The position numbers and the translations under genes were made by a program. Under the pieces are notes generated by a model. It was given only the letters and a program-made list of their open reading frames with translations. It was not told the origin of the DNA and ran no database searches. Shown here piece by piece: positions 16,397 to 27,500 of a DNA stretch of 33,293 nucleotides. Origin of the DNA: JACDAN01 sp963847235 (lineage in GTDB: Bacteria; Actinomycetota; Thermoleophilia; Gaiellales; Gaiellaceae). The DNA lies in NCBI GenBank assembly GCA_963847235.1, contig CAWJYU010000002.1:1-33293 (forward strand). The letters run 5' to 3'. Within the stretch, counting starts at the first letter, position 1. Each line of letters begins with the position of its first letter.

Positions 16397-19300
16397 ATGG
16401 ATGACGGGCAACCCCTTGCCCTAGCCGCGCTAGACCTTTCCGATCTCGTCGTCGCGCATGAGGTTCACGTCGACCTGCACACCGGTGCCGCAATCGCGCG
16501 CGTCCCGATACCGACCACCGCAGGGCGCGGAGGGATCGGCCCCAGCCTCGCGCTCGAGTATGGCTTTACGGCCGGCAACACGCCGTTCGGCGTCGGCTGG
16601 TCGCTCGTCGGGCTGCCCGCCGTCACGCTCGACGCAAGCTCCGCGCTGCCGCGCTTCGACGGCGACGACGAGTTCGCGTTTGGCGGCCAGAGCCTCGTGC
16701 CGGCGCTCGAGCGGTTCGGGGACGGCTGGAGACCGCGGACAACCGAGCGCGCGAAGGCTTCGTCGTCCAGGTCTACCGGCTCCAGCACGAGCGCGAGCCG
16801 TTGCGCCTCGAACGGTGGATCGAGGCTGCGACCGGCCTGGACCCAATGGCGCCTCCGCGACCGCCACAACGTCCTGACCGTGTTCGGCCTCGCCGCCGAC
16901 GGCAGCAGCCGCGTGGCCGACCCCGACAACCCCGAGCGCGTCTTCGCCTGGCTGCCCGAAGCGCGCTTCGACGCGTACGGAACGGCCTGCGAGTACGGCG
17001 CCGAGGACACGCGCCTACCTCGCAGCCCCGTACGAGCGGAACGACGTCGACGGGCGCAGCCTCAGCGGCACCTGAAGCGGATCCGGTACGGCAACAGCAG
17101 GCCCGTGGCACCGGACGTGCCGGTCCCAGCCTCGAACCGTTGGCTCTTCGAGCTCGTCCTCGACTACGGCGACCACACAGCCGACCCTCCGTCCCCTGAC
17201 CCAGACCGCGACTGGCCGGCGCGCGCCGATCCGTACTCGACCTGCCGGTCAGGATTCGAAGTGAGAACGTGGCGCCTCTGCCGCCGCTTGCTCATGTTCG
17301 CACCGCTTCGACGAACTGGTGGGGCGACGCTCGTCGCCGAGACCGCGCTCGGGCACCGCTCCGACCCGACCGGGAGCGTCCTCGAGTCGGTGACCTGCAC
17401 GCGTTTCCGCCGCGAAGGCGCCGAGACCCGGCGGCGTTCGCTGCCGCCGCTCCGCTTCGGGTACTCCGAAGCCTCGCTTGGCACGGAGCTCCGTTCCGTC
17501 CCGGCCGAGACACTCGAGAACGTCCCCTCGGGCCTGTCGGTCCCGCTACCAGCTCGTCGACCTCCGCGGCGAGGGGCTCCCGGGCATCCTGGCTGAGACA
17601 GAAGACGCCTGGTACTACAAGCCAAACGAGGGCGGGGGCAGCTTCGGCCGGCAGGAGCTGCTCGCCGAGAAGCCGTCTCAGGCGCCTGGTGTGCTTGCTC
17701 TCGCCGACTTCGATCGCGACGGCAACACCGATCTCGTCGGGCTCCGTGGTCGCATGGCGGGGTCGACGTCCTACGCGCGGGAGACCGACCGCTGGGACGG
17801 CTTCCGGCCGTTCAACTCCTTGCCACAACTCGATGCGGCCGGCGAGGTCGTTCAGTGGCTCGACATCAATGGCGATGGGCGACGGAAGCTGCTGCTCCCC
17901 GAGGAAGGCACGGCCGCGGTACCCAGCAGAGGGGAGGCACGGGTTCGGTGCATCGCAGCAGGCGCCGCGCCTAGGCGCGACCGCGGCGCCGGTGCTGGAC
18001 GCGCCCGAGCGAGACCTCCATTTCGCCGACATGAACGGCGACGGACTTGTCGACCAAGTTCAGGTTCGCAACGGCGGAGTCGTCTACTGGCCGAACCTCG
18101 GCAACGGTCGGTTCGGCGGACCGGTCGTCATGGACGGCATCACGAGGTTCGCGTCGGAGGGTGACTTTGATCCTGCCCGGCTCCGCTTTGTCGATCTAAC
18201 GGGTACCGGGACCGCGGACATCCTCTACGTCGGCCGCGGAGAGCTGGAGGCGTGGATGAACGCCGCCGGGAACCGGCTGGACGAGGGCCTCCGCGTCAGC
18301 GGACTGCCGTACCTCGACAACGTCTCGTCCGCACGGATCGTCGACCTCCTGGGCGACGGCGTCCCGACCCTGGCATGGTCGACCCCGCTCGAAGGGCGAG
18401 CCGAGCCGATGCGCTTCCTGCCGCTGACCGGCGGCGTCCGCCCGGGCCTGCTCCTGCGCGTCGACAACTCGGCCGGCTGCGAGACGAGCTTGACGTACTC
18501 GTCCTCCGCCGCGCACTACCTCCGCGATCTGCGCAGTGGCCGCGGGTGGCACGCACGGCTGCCGGCACATCCGGTCGTCGTCGACTCGAAGGAGGTCGTC
18601 GACCAGGTCCGGGAACGACCAGCGTCAGCCGCTACGCGTATCGCGACGGGACGTTCGACGGGGACGAGCAGGAGTTCCGCGGGTTCGCGGTGGTCGAGCG
18701 CTACGACGCCGACGTGCAGGCCGATCCCGACGACGCGCCGGTGGCGCCTGCGTGCACGCGGTCTTGGTTCCACACCGGCTCGGCGACCTGGTACCGGTCG
18801 CTCGCGGACGCCTACGCGGGCGATGCGGAGCTCGAGCCGCTTCCGGCCTGCACCGTCGAGGGCCTGGAGCACCTGACTCCGGAGGAGCACGCCGAGGCGA
18901 TGCGCGCCGTCGCCGGGGTCCTCGTTCGCGAGGAGACGTTCGCCGTAGGCGCCGAGGACGTTCTCGCCCCGCATCCCTTCCAGGTCACGCAGGCGCGGTT
19001 CGTCCTGCGCCCGCTGCAGCCGGCTCAGGCGGGATGCTCGCCGGTGTTCGCCGCCCACACGGCGGAGCGCGTGACGCACGACTACGAGCAGCGGCCGGAC
19101 GACCCGCGAATCGCCCACCACCTCGCGCTCGACGTCGACGACTTCGGCGAAGTGCTGCTCGAGTGCCATGTCGCCTATCCGCGCCGTTCCGGGCGGGAGG
19201 CCGCGTCCACCGCCCAGTCGATCGCGGTCGTGAGCGCGGACCGCCACGTCGTCGCCCACGTCGATACGGCTGAGCGCTTCGAGATCGGCATTTCCGTCGA

Positions 19301-22300
19301 GAGCGAGGAGTACGAGGTGACGGGGCTCGCGCTGGAAGGGTCGGGGCCGCAGCCTCACGACGTCGTCGCCGCGGGCGTCCGGGCCGCGCTGGCCGCGCCG
19401 GCGGTGCCGTCCGCGGGCGGCGGCCCGGCGGCGCGCCTGATCGGGCACGACCGCAGCTTCTACGCGGCCGAGGACGGGGACGACCTCGCGCTCGGCTCGG
19501 TGGCGGCGCCCGCGCTCCTGCACCACGAGGAGTCCGCCTGCCTGACGGACGCGCTGGTCGCGGATGTCTTCGATGGCCGCGTCGACGCCGGGCTGCTCGA
19601 GAGCCTCGGTTACGTCGCGCGCGACGGGTTCTGGTGGCAGCGAGAGCCCGTCCATCGCTACGCAGGGCCGGACAGCTTCTTCCAGCTGGTCGGCACCGAG
19701 CGGTGGGACGGCGCGGTCACGCGCTGCGGCTACGACCATGCTCATCTCACCGAGATCGAGGTGGTGGACGCCGCCGGGAACACGACGCGGGCCAAGATCG
19801 ACTACCACTTGCTGGAGCCCCACCGGGTGACCGATCCGAACGGCGCCGTCAGCGAAGCGCTCTACGACGCTCTCGGCGTGCCGGTCGTCTCCACCGCGCA
19901 CGGCAATGTCGCCTCAGCGGGAGGCGGGATAGCGCCGTACGGGCACACGCCGCTCGCCTCGTATGCCGAGCAGGCCGACGCGACATTCGCCGCACTCCTC
20001 GCCGAGCCGGACCGGTTCCTGCAGCAGGCGGCGCAGGTGCTCGCCTACGACCTCGACAGCTGGGCGTCCGGCGCGGGCCCGCTGCGGGCCGTGACAGTCG
20101 CGCGCGAAGAGTTGGCGCACGATGGCGCAGGCGAAGGCACTGACGCGGGCGATGTGCAGGTGAGCGTGACCTACTTGGACGGTCTGGGCAGGCCGCTCCA
20201 GGAGAAGATGCGCGTCGAGCCGGGTCCGGCGCTGCAACGCGGGCTGGACGGGCGCGTTGTGCTCGACGACGGAGGAACGCCGGTCGAGGCGCCTGCCGAG
20301 GAGCGATGGCTCGTGTCGGGCCACGTCGTGCTGAACGCGAAGCAGCAGCCCGTGCGCGAGTTCGAGCCGTTCTTCTCGACGACGCCCGACTACGAACCGG
20401 ACGCGGAGCTCGCACGCTTCGGCGTCGCGCGCTCGATCGACTACGACGCGCTGGGACGTCCGGTGCGCGAGGACGAGCCGAACGGGACCTTCTCGCTCGT
20501 CGAGTACCGGCCGTGGGAGGTCCGGCGCCACGACCCGAACGACACGGTCCAGGACTCCGTCTACCGAGCTCTACGCGAGCCGTTGGCCGACGACGATCCG
20601 GAGAAGCTGGCGCTTCGGGGCGCGCAGGCGCATGCGGGCACACCGGCGATCGTCCACCTCGACCCGCTCGGACTCGAGGTTCGCCAGGTGGACAGCACGG
20701 GGAGCGGCGATCGCGTCGTGACTACGGCCTTCGACGCGCACGGCGAGCCGATGGAGGTGGTCGACGCGCGCGGGCTGACTGCCTTGACCGTCCGCCGCGA
20801 CCTCCAGGGACGCGTGCTGTTCGTCCACAGCGTCGACGCGGGCGACGCCTGGACGCTCCCGGACTCGCTCGACCGGCCGGCGCATTCGTGGGACGGCCGC
20901 GGCGTGCACGTCGTCAACCGCTTCGACGGTCTGGATCGGCTCGTCTCGCGGCGGGTGGACGCCGCGCCCGGGCTCGACCATGTGGTCGAGGAGCTGCTCT
21001 ACGGCGACGACCCTTCGCTCACCGACGCGCCGGGACAGAACGCGCGCGGCCGGCTCGTGCGCCACCGAGACCAGGCAGGAGTAATCGACATCGACGGCTA
21101 CGACCCGTTCGGCAACGTCCTCCGCTGGCGGCGCCGCCTTCGGGCCGACCATCGCTCGGAACCGAACTGGGCGGAGCCCGCGGCCGTGGCGCTCGCAGAC
21201 GAGGAGCACGCCACCGAGGCGGCGTACGACGGCCTCGGCCGTATCGTCCGGACCGCGCTCCCGGATGGCACGACGCGGCACACGCAGTACCTGCGGGGAG
21301 GCGGTGTGGAGCGGCTGACGCTGACCCTTCCGGACGGCGACGACCTGGTGCTGCTCGAGGGATCCGAGTTCAACGCGCGTGGCCAGCGCACACGCGCAAC
21401 GCTCGGCAACGGCGTGGTCGTCGACCGCCGCTACGACCGCGAGACGTTCCGCACGAACCGGATCACCGCGACGCGTCCCGCCGCCGAAAGCGTGACGGCG
21501 CGCGTGCTGCAGGATCTGATCTACACCTACGACCCAGTCGGCAACGTGACGCGGGTCCTCGACGAGGCGCAACAGCCCGCGAGCCCCACGGTGCTCCTGC
21601 GCGGAGCCACCGTCTCGACGCAGCGCGACTTCACGTACGACGCGGCGTATCGGCTCGTCGCGGCGACCGGACGCGTCCACCAGGCGCTGCTCGAGCACGA
21701 TGACCGTCCCGGATCGCACGCGCAGGACGCCTTTCGCGGCACCCGGCACCTCACGCTCAACAACGGCCAGGCGGTCGAGCGCTACACGCGACGCTATGGA
21801 TACGACCTCGCCGGGAACCTCCGCTCCATCCAGCACGCCGGCGTCACGCGCTCGTGGACGACCGACATCTGGACGTCGCTTACGTCGAACCGGTCGCTCT
21901 CCCTCCGCGACGAGGCCGGCAACGATACGACCGACCGCGAGGAGCGCTTCGACCCAGCCGGCAACTGCCTCTGGCTACCGCATCTGCGCGCGCTCGAGTG
22001 GAGCTACCGGGGCTCCCTCGCCCGCGCCGCGATCGTCGATCGCCCCGACGAGAGCCCGGACGACGCCGAGTACTACGTCTACGACGGCGAGGGCATGCGC
22101 GTCCGCAAGATCACCGAGCGCCTTGTCGGCGGCGCGGTCGAGACGACGGAGAAGATCTATCTCGACGGCTGCGAGCTCAAGCGCATCCGGCGCGGGCCAC
22201 AGCTGCTGCTCGAGCGGATCACGTCACACGTGGCCGACGGCGACGAGCGCATCGCACTCGTGCACTGGTGGACCGTCGACGCGCAGAAGAGGGAGACTGA

Positions 22301-24491
22301 CGTCGCGTCCGCGCGGCGCGTGCACTACCCGCTCCACGACCATGTGGCGTCGTCCGTGCTCGAGCTCGACGAGCAAGGCGGTGTCATCGCCTACGAGGAG
22401 TTTTTCCCGTACGGCGGCACCGCCTTCCTCGCGGGCGACCGGCAGCGCGACGTCGCGCTCAAGGAGTACCGGTACGCCGGCAAGGAGCGCGACGACGCCA
22501 CGGGTCTCTATTACTTCGGCCACCGCTACTACGTCCCGTGGCTCGGGCAGTGGCTGAGCCCGGACCCGCTCGGGCCCGAGGACTCGCTCAACCTCTACGA
22601 GTACACGCTCAACAACCCGACGACGCTCACCGATCCGGACGGGCTTCAGACAGCGACGGCGCCGCAGCGCGGCGAGCTCGTCCGGCACTACGTGCTTCTC
22701 GGCCAGTTCCTAACGGGCAAGAAGCACTCCAAGCGTGTGCTGCAGAGATTCCTGAGCCTCCCCTGGAGCCAGCGACACGCGATCCTCACGGGCAAGAAGG
22801 TGCTCGCGTACCGAAAGGGCCACCCACAGGATCTCCAGGTCCTGTCCCCGAAGGAGGGGGAGGCGTTTCTGGAGAGCATTCGCAAGGAGAACAAGCCAGC
22901 CGCCAAGGTCACCCTCCTCATGACGCCCGGCAATAAGGGCAGCGGTGGAGGCCTAGAGGCGCCCCCGCAGCCCCCTGCGGCGGACGAAGGCGACGGAACT
23001 GCGGAGAACGCCGAGCAAGCGGCCGCGGACAGCACCGGGCTGGACGATTCGACGGACACCGCCGCCACTGAGGCCACCGATCCGGGGTCCGATGCCACGG
23101 CGCTGGCGGCCGACCCGACGATGGACGAAGGCTCGCAGGGCGACGGCACCGGTCCGGGGACGGCGACCGAGGCGCCTGCGCGCGGGTCCGGCGCCCGGGT
23201 CGCGGACGGCGGCGACGGCACGGGCACCGACGGCGGTGACGGTGGCGACGGCAACGAGCTCGGAAACGGCGTCGGAACCGGCCCGGGCGGCGGGGTCGGT
23301 CAGGGACCCGGCGGCATGGGAGGCGAGGACCTCCAGGACACCGGGCAGGAGGGCACGGGCGGAGGCGACGGCGTGGGCGCCGGTGCTCCAGACGGCGTGG
23401 AAGGTGGAGTGGCGGGCGGCGCAGAGGGCGGGCTCGCGGGCGGGTTCGTCGGCGGCCTACAGGGCGGTCTCGGCCACACGCGTGGCTCGCCTCAGGGTCT
23501 CGATCCGTTCGGATCGCGCTCCGGGAAGTCCGATGGAGTGTCGGGTCCCGAGCGCGAGGACGCCAACGGTGCCAGCGACGGCAGCCGTTTCGCCGCCCGC
23601 GGTGGAACGGGCCAGACGCCGCGGCCGGGGCAAGGCGAGCCCGGCGGCGGCGAGGCAGGCGGCATCGGTCGGCCAGGCGCCGGAGGAGGAGGAGGAGGAG
23701 GAGGAGGAGGAGGAGGAGGCGAAGGCGCGCTCGACCGTCTTACGCGCTATGCCGGCTACGCGAATCTCGAGTTCGGGCAGTCCGAGGGCGGCCAGAAGGG
23801 CGGCATCCCCGGTGGGATGGGGCCGTTGAACCTCGGCAAGGTCGGCCAAGTGGCGTTCATCGGAGTCACCGTGTTGTCCCTCGTAACCGGCGCCGGAGCT
23901 TTGGTCTCGGCAGTCAAGGGCTTGCTCAAGACCGGCTTGAGGGCGGCACTCCGCGCGGCAGTCGCGTGGCTGCGTCGACTCCTCCCTGGGCTGAGGACGT
24001 TTTTCGCCGGCGCGGGCCGGCTGTTTGGGGCGGGCATGCGCTGGGCCGGTGGTTTCGTCGCCCGCGGGCCGGGCCGTCGCGTGGGATTCGGACGACGACT
24101 GATGCGCTTCATCTGGGAGGACAGAAGGACGTTCAATCTGTCCAAGGAGTTCTTCAACCGCTACCGCTTCATCTTTGGCACGAACCGAGACCCGCTGACG
24201 GGCAGGATCAAGTGGAGCATGGAGCACATGGTGCTCAAGCAGCGCTTCTGGCGCGGAGCGAATCCGCGCTTCGCCCCTGGGACCTGGATGAACCGCGTGA
24301 CGCGCAGCCTCGGCAACGCCGGCTGGAACATCATTCCCGTTCCGCAGTCGTGGAACCAGGGCTGGCTCCGGAAACCAGTCTGGTCGTGGAGCTTCAATAC
24401 AGCCGTCTACGGGGGCTTCGCGTTGGAGATGTACGGGCTGTGGCGGATGAACCGCGAGAGCCGGGAGATCCTGTTCGGGGGTCCGGAGTGA
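16397..24491 (+). CDS. Tc (ABC) toxin TcB-TcC fusion with Rhs cocoon and long C-terminal effector tail (5' part frameshifted)
   Basis: About 2,698 codons from ATG 16397. Order: SpvB domain (IGPSLALEYGFTAGNTPFGV, GWSLVGLP); FG-GAP/VCBS repeats of the TcB middle domain (ADFDRDGNTD, DINGDGRRK, ADMNGDGLVD, WPNLGNGRFGG); the TcB region YAYRDGTFDGDEQEFRGFAV; a Rhs/YD shell; and the Rhs core YRYAGKERDDATGLYYFGHR, WLSPDPLGPEDSLNLYEYTL, NNPTTLTDPDGL ending near 22644. In Tc toxins TcB and TcC form a hollow cocoon, the conserved Asp motif of the core cleaves off the variable C-terminus, and the freed effector passes through the TcA channel. Here TcB and TcC are one continuous frame from ~18,612 to the stop. 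Frameshifts crowd the first 2.2 kb (near 16745, 16845, 17015, 17072, 17545, 17925, 18612); homology continues across all of them. No signal peptide is visible. Confidence 0.9.
22645..24488 (+). other. Hypervariable effector tail of the TcC moiety
   Basis: About 615 residues follow the Rhs core, two to three times the tail of characterised TcC proteins. Parts: a basic region (residues from 22,645 to ~22,930, LTGKKHSKRVLQRFLSLPWS); a Gly/Asp/Ala-rich low-complexity linker to ~23,740; a hydrophobic/amphipathic segment (VAFIGVTVLSLVTGAGALVS, then Arg-rich helices); and a C-terminal ~130-residue domain with NRYRFIFGTNRDPLTGRIKW, SMEHMVLKQRFW, SLGNAGWNIIPVPQSWNQGW. The EHM...GNAGWN...WN arrangement recalls the xHH/HNH-like nuclease toxins at the ends of Rhs proteins, but I cannot confirm the family. 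Confidence 0.6.
23682..23720 (+). repeat. (GGA)12 trinucleotide run encoding polyglycine
   Basis: Twelve GGA codons plus one GGC give 13 consecutive glycines in the tail linker of the TcB-TcC fusion. An in-frame triplet repeat of this kind can change length by slippage without breaking the frame. Confidence 0.9.
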
Positions 24492-24518
24492 CCGCCCCGC
24501 GTTCGAAGGGAGCAAAGG

Positions 24519-24548
24519 TGAAGGCGCCGAGGTTGCACCGCGCCTTCA
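24519..24548 (+). promoter_or_regulatory. Intercistronic hairpin between TcB-TcC and TcA genes
   Basis: TGAAGGCGC and GCGCCTTCA form a perfect 9-base stem around a 12-base loop in the 78-base gap between the two toxin genes. It ends 21 bases before the TcA start and upstream of its GAGGAG ribosome-binding site. It could be an attenuator, a processing site or mRNA protection. Confidence 0.5.
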
Positions 24549-24569
24549 GCACTCGACCGAGGAGCACTC

Positions 24570-27500
24570 ATGCCGCTTGATAAGCGACTAGTTACGATCG
24601 GCACCGCCTCGCGGCTCTCGCCGCGCCAGCTCAAGACGCTGAACCCCCAGGTCTTCGCGGCCGTGCAGGAAAAGGCGACGGAGCACGCGCGCGAGGCGCT
24701 CCTGCGCGAGCTCGAAGCCGCGCCACCGGAGGTCCGCGAGGCGATTCGCACCGTCCCGGTCAAGATCGACGATCCCGCGAACGCGCAGGAGGCCTTCGTC
24801 GCCGCCCTGACCGCCGCGAAGATCCCGGAGGCGGTGCGTGCGCAGGCGATCGAGCACGTCCGGGCGCTCGAGCCGTTGGCGGCAGCCGTCGAGGCGGTCG
24901 ACCTCGACGTCCCGCTCGCGGAGCAACCGCTCCTCCAGCCCGAGATCGCAGCCGCCAAGCTGCACCTACTCGGGAAAGCCGTCGGTCTCACGGAGGCGAA
25001 GGTGGACAGCGTCATCGCGGCGGGTGAGACGCCGGCCGCCGTCACCGACGAGACGCTCGAAGGACTGGTCGCCTCGGGTGCGTTCGCCGAGGCCGAGGCC
25101 ACGAGGCTCGGGCTCGCGACGTCGTTGTTCCATCTCGCCGACGAGGACGTCGCGCTCGCCGACGCGCTGGGGAAGGCACAGTCGCCCCGACTGCCACGGG
25201 GCGTCCGCACGGTGCGCGACCTCGTCCAGCTCGACACCGAGAGCTGGAAGGCGATCGTCCGCAACTCCAAGATCCAGCCCCCCGACGCCCTTGCGCCGGA
25301 TGCGTACGCGAAGGTGCTCGAAGATCGCGTCGCGCGCCTCTTCCCCGGCGACGCGCTGCTCGCGAGGCTCGCACCGTCGAGTCCCGAGGCGCTCGCAAAG
25401 ATCGTCGGCGGCGCCGACAAGCGCGAGCACCGCGCGCTCGCGAACACCTACCCGGGGCTCGACCTCGCGCGCCTCCTCGCCAATCCGGCCCAGCCGGCAC
25501 AGGAGAAGGTCGCGGCCGTCAGCGCGCGGATCGACGTCGTCGCGCGTGTCGCCCAGCTGAATCCCGAGACCGAGCTGCTCGCGCTCGACTACTCCCCCGA
25601 AAGCGCCGATGTCCCCGCGCTCGCTTTCGACGGCATCGCGCCCGCCGACCGCGTGCGCGTGCTGTCGACCCTTAAGGCCTTCCAGCGCGCGTACGTGCTG
25701 GCCGACGACGTGGACGATGCGAAAACGATGCTGCGGGCCGGCCACAGCTCCGCCTTCAGCGTGGCGCGGGGCTCATTCGACGACTTCGTCCGAGCGACGG
25801 GGATGGACAAGGCGCGGGCGGCGAAGGTCTACGACGAGGCGCAGGCCACCGTGGCCACGCTGACGATGACGGCCGGCAGCATCCTCGACGTCGAGCGGGG
25901 CGGCTTCGGCGAGCTCGCGGTCGGCAACGTGCTGCCGAGCGTCGAGGACTACCTCCGCCGACTCCCGGGCTACGAGAAGCTCTTCGGCAGCCAGGCCTTC
26001 TGCGCCTGCGAGCACTGCCAGTCGCTCCTGAGCCCCGCGGCGTACTTCGTCGACCTGATGACGTTCGTGGATGAACACGTCACCAGCGTGGCCTTTGCCG
26101 GCAAGCCGGATCACCCACTTCACCTCGGCGTCCGTCGGCCCGATCTCGCGACGACACCGCTGACGTGTGCGAACACGACGGGAACCCTGCCGACGCTCGA
26201 GCTCATCGCCGAGATCCTCGAGAACTTCCTCGCGCAAAGCAGTGGCTTCACCGGCGATCTCGGGGACCGGCCCGCCGTGGCGGACGTTGTCTACAAACAG
26301 CTGCTTAGCCAATCAGTCGAGTCCCTCGAGCAGCCGTTCGTGCTGCCCCTCGTCCGCCTCGCCTCCTATCTGGACCACTACGAGCGGGACCGCGCCGACG
26401 TGGCGCGCGCCCTCGGCGTCACGGGCGACACGCTCACTGCCGCGACGTTGGGCATGTCGAGGCGCGAGCTCGAGCTCGTCACGCAGCCGAACGAGGACCT
26501 CGCGACGCTGCGGCGGATCTTCGGCCTCGAGCTTGCCGTGCCCAGTGGCGCCGCCGAGGTAACGCCGTTCGATGCGCAAGATCTCGTCAAGGCGATGGGC
26601 GTGCCGCGCCCTGACGTCGGGGCGCTGCTTCAGAGCCGCTTCGTCGCGGCCGCGGGCACGCCGGTGCAGATCGTCGCGGAGAAGTCGGGGCCTGCGAGCG
26701 TCCAGAACGACATTGAGCGCGTACGCGGACTGACGGCTGGGGGCCTCGACCGACTCCACCGGCTAACGCGCGTCTGGCGGCGGCTACCGTGGACGGTCGC
26801 CGAGCTCGACCTCGCGCTGACCCAGATCGGCGCGACCACGGTGACGCGGGCCGAGCTCGGCTCATTGGCCTCGCTGCGCGCCCTCCAGAAGCGCCTGGAA
26901 GGTTCGCTGGAGGAGACCTGCGCCCTCACGGGAGGCATCCCGGCCCACGCGGCCGCGGACGACGAGTCGCTCTTCGACCGGCTCTTCAACCGGCAGCCGT
27001 TCGTGGCCGAGGACGGAGCGTATCCCCAGGACGGGACGAGGTTCGTGCACCCGGCCCTGCGCGACCCTGGGTCCGCCACGGCGACCGAGCGGGCGCAGCA
27101 GCGGCTCCAAGCCGCGCTCGGCCTCGACGGCGAGACGCTGCTTACGCTCATCCGCGGGCTGGCCGCGCCGCTCGGCGCCGACCTCGCGTCGTCCGTGGAA
27201 CGCAACCGCGGCTTCACGCTCTCTGCGGCACATCTCTCCTTGCTCTACCGCCATGCGCGCCTGGCCGGGCTGCTCCGCGACGGGCGCGGCCGACGGCTCG
27301 GCGTCGCCGACCTGCTCCGCCTGCTGCGTCATGCGCCAGGTCTGCCGGGGGGCCACGTCGCGAACGCAGAGCAGCTGAGCACACTGCTCGACTTCTACGA
27401 GTGGTGGCGCACGAGCGGTTGGTCGCTCGACGACCTGGACATCATGCGTCGCGAGCCACCAGCCGATCCGCGTCGCTACCCGATCCCGGCGGCGCTCGCC

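Noticed and set aside
15960..16493. 177-codon minus-strand frame between the FHA and toxin genes
   Set aside because: Arg/Ala/Pro-rich noise without motif, and it overlaps the start of the TcB domain on the other strand.
18516..19901. Long minus-strand open frame opposite the Rhs region (461 codons)
   Set aside because: Shadow frame of high-GC coding DNA; no motif, and the plus strand is clearly coding.
23092..23829. Plus-strand frame with a poly-Glu run over the GGA repeat
   Set aside because: It is the shifted reading of the (GGA)12 tract inside the Rhs tail frame; composition is otherwise Arg/Ala noise.
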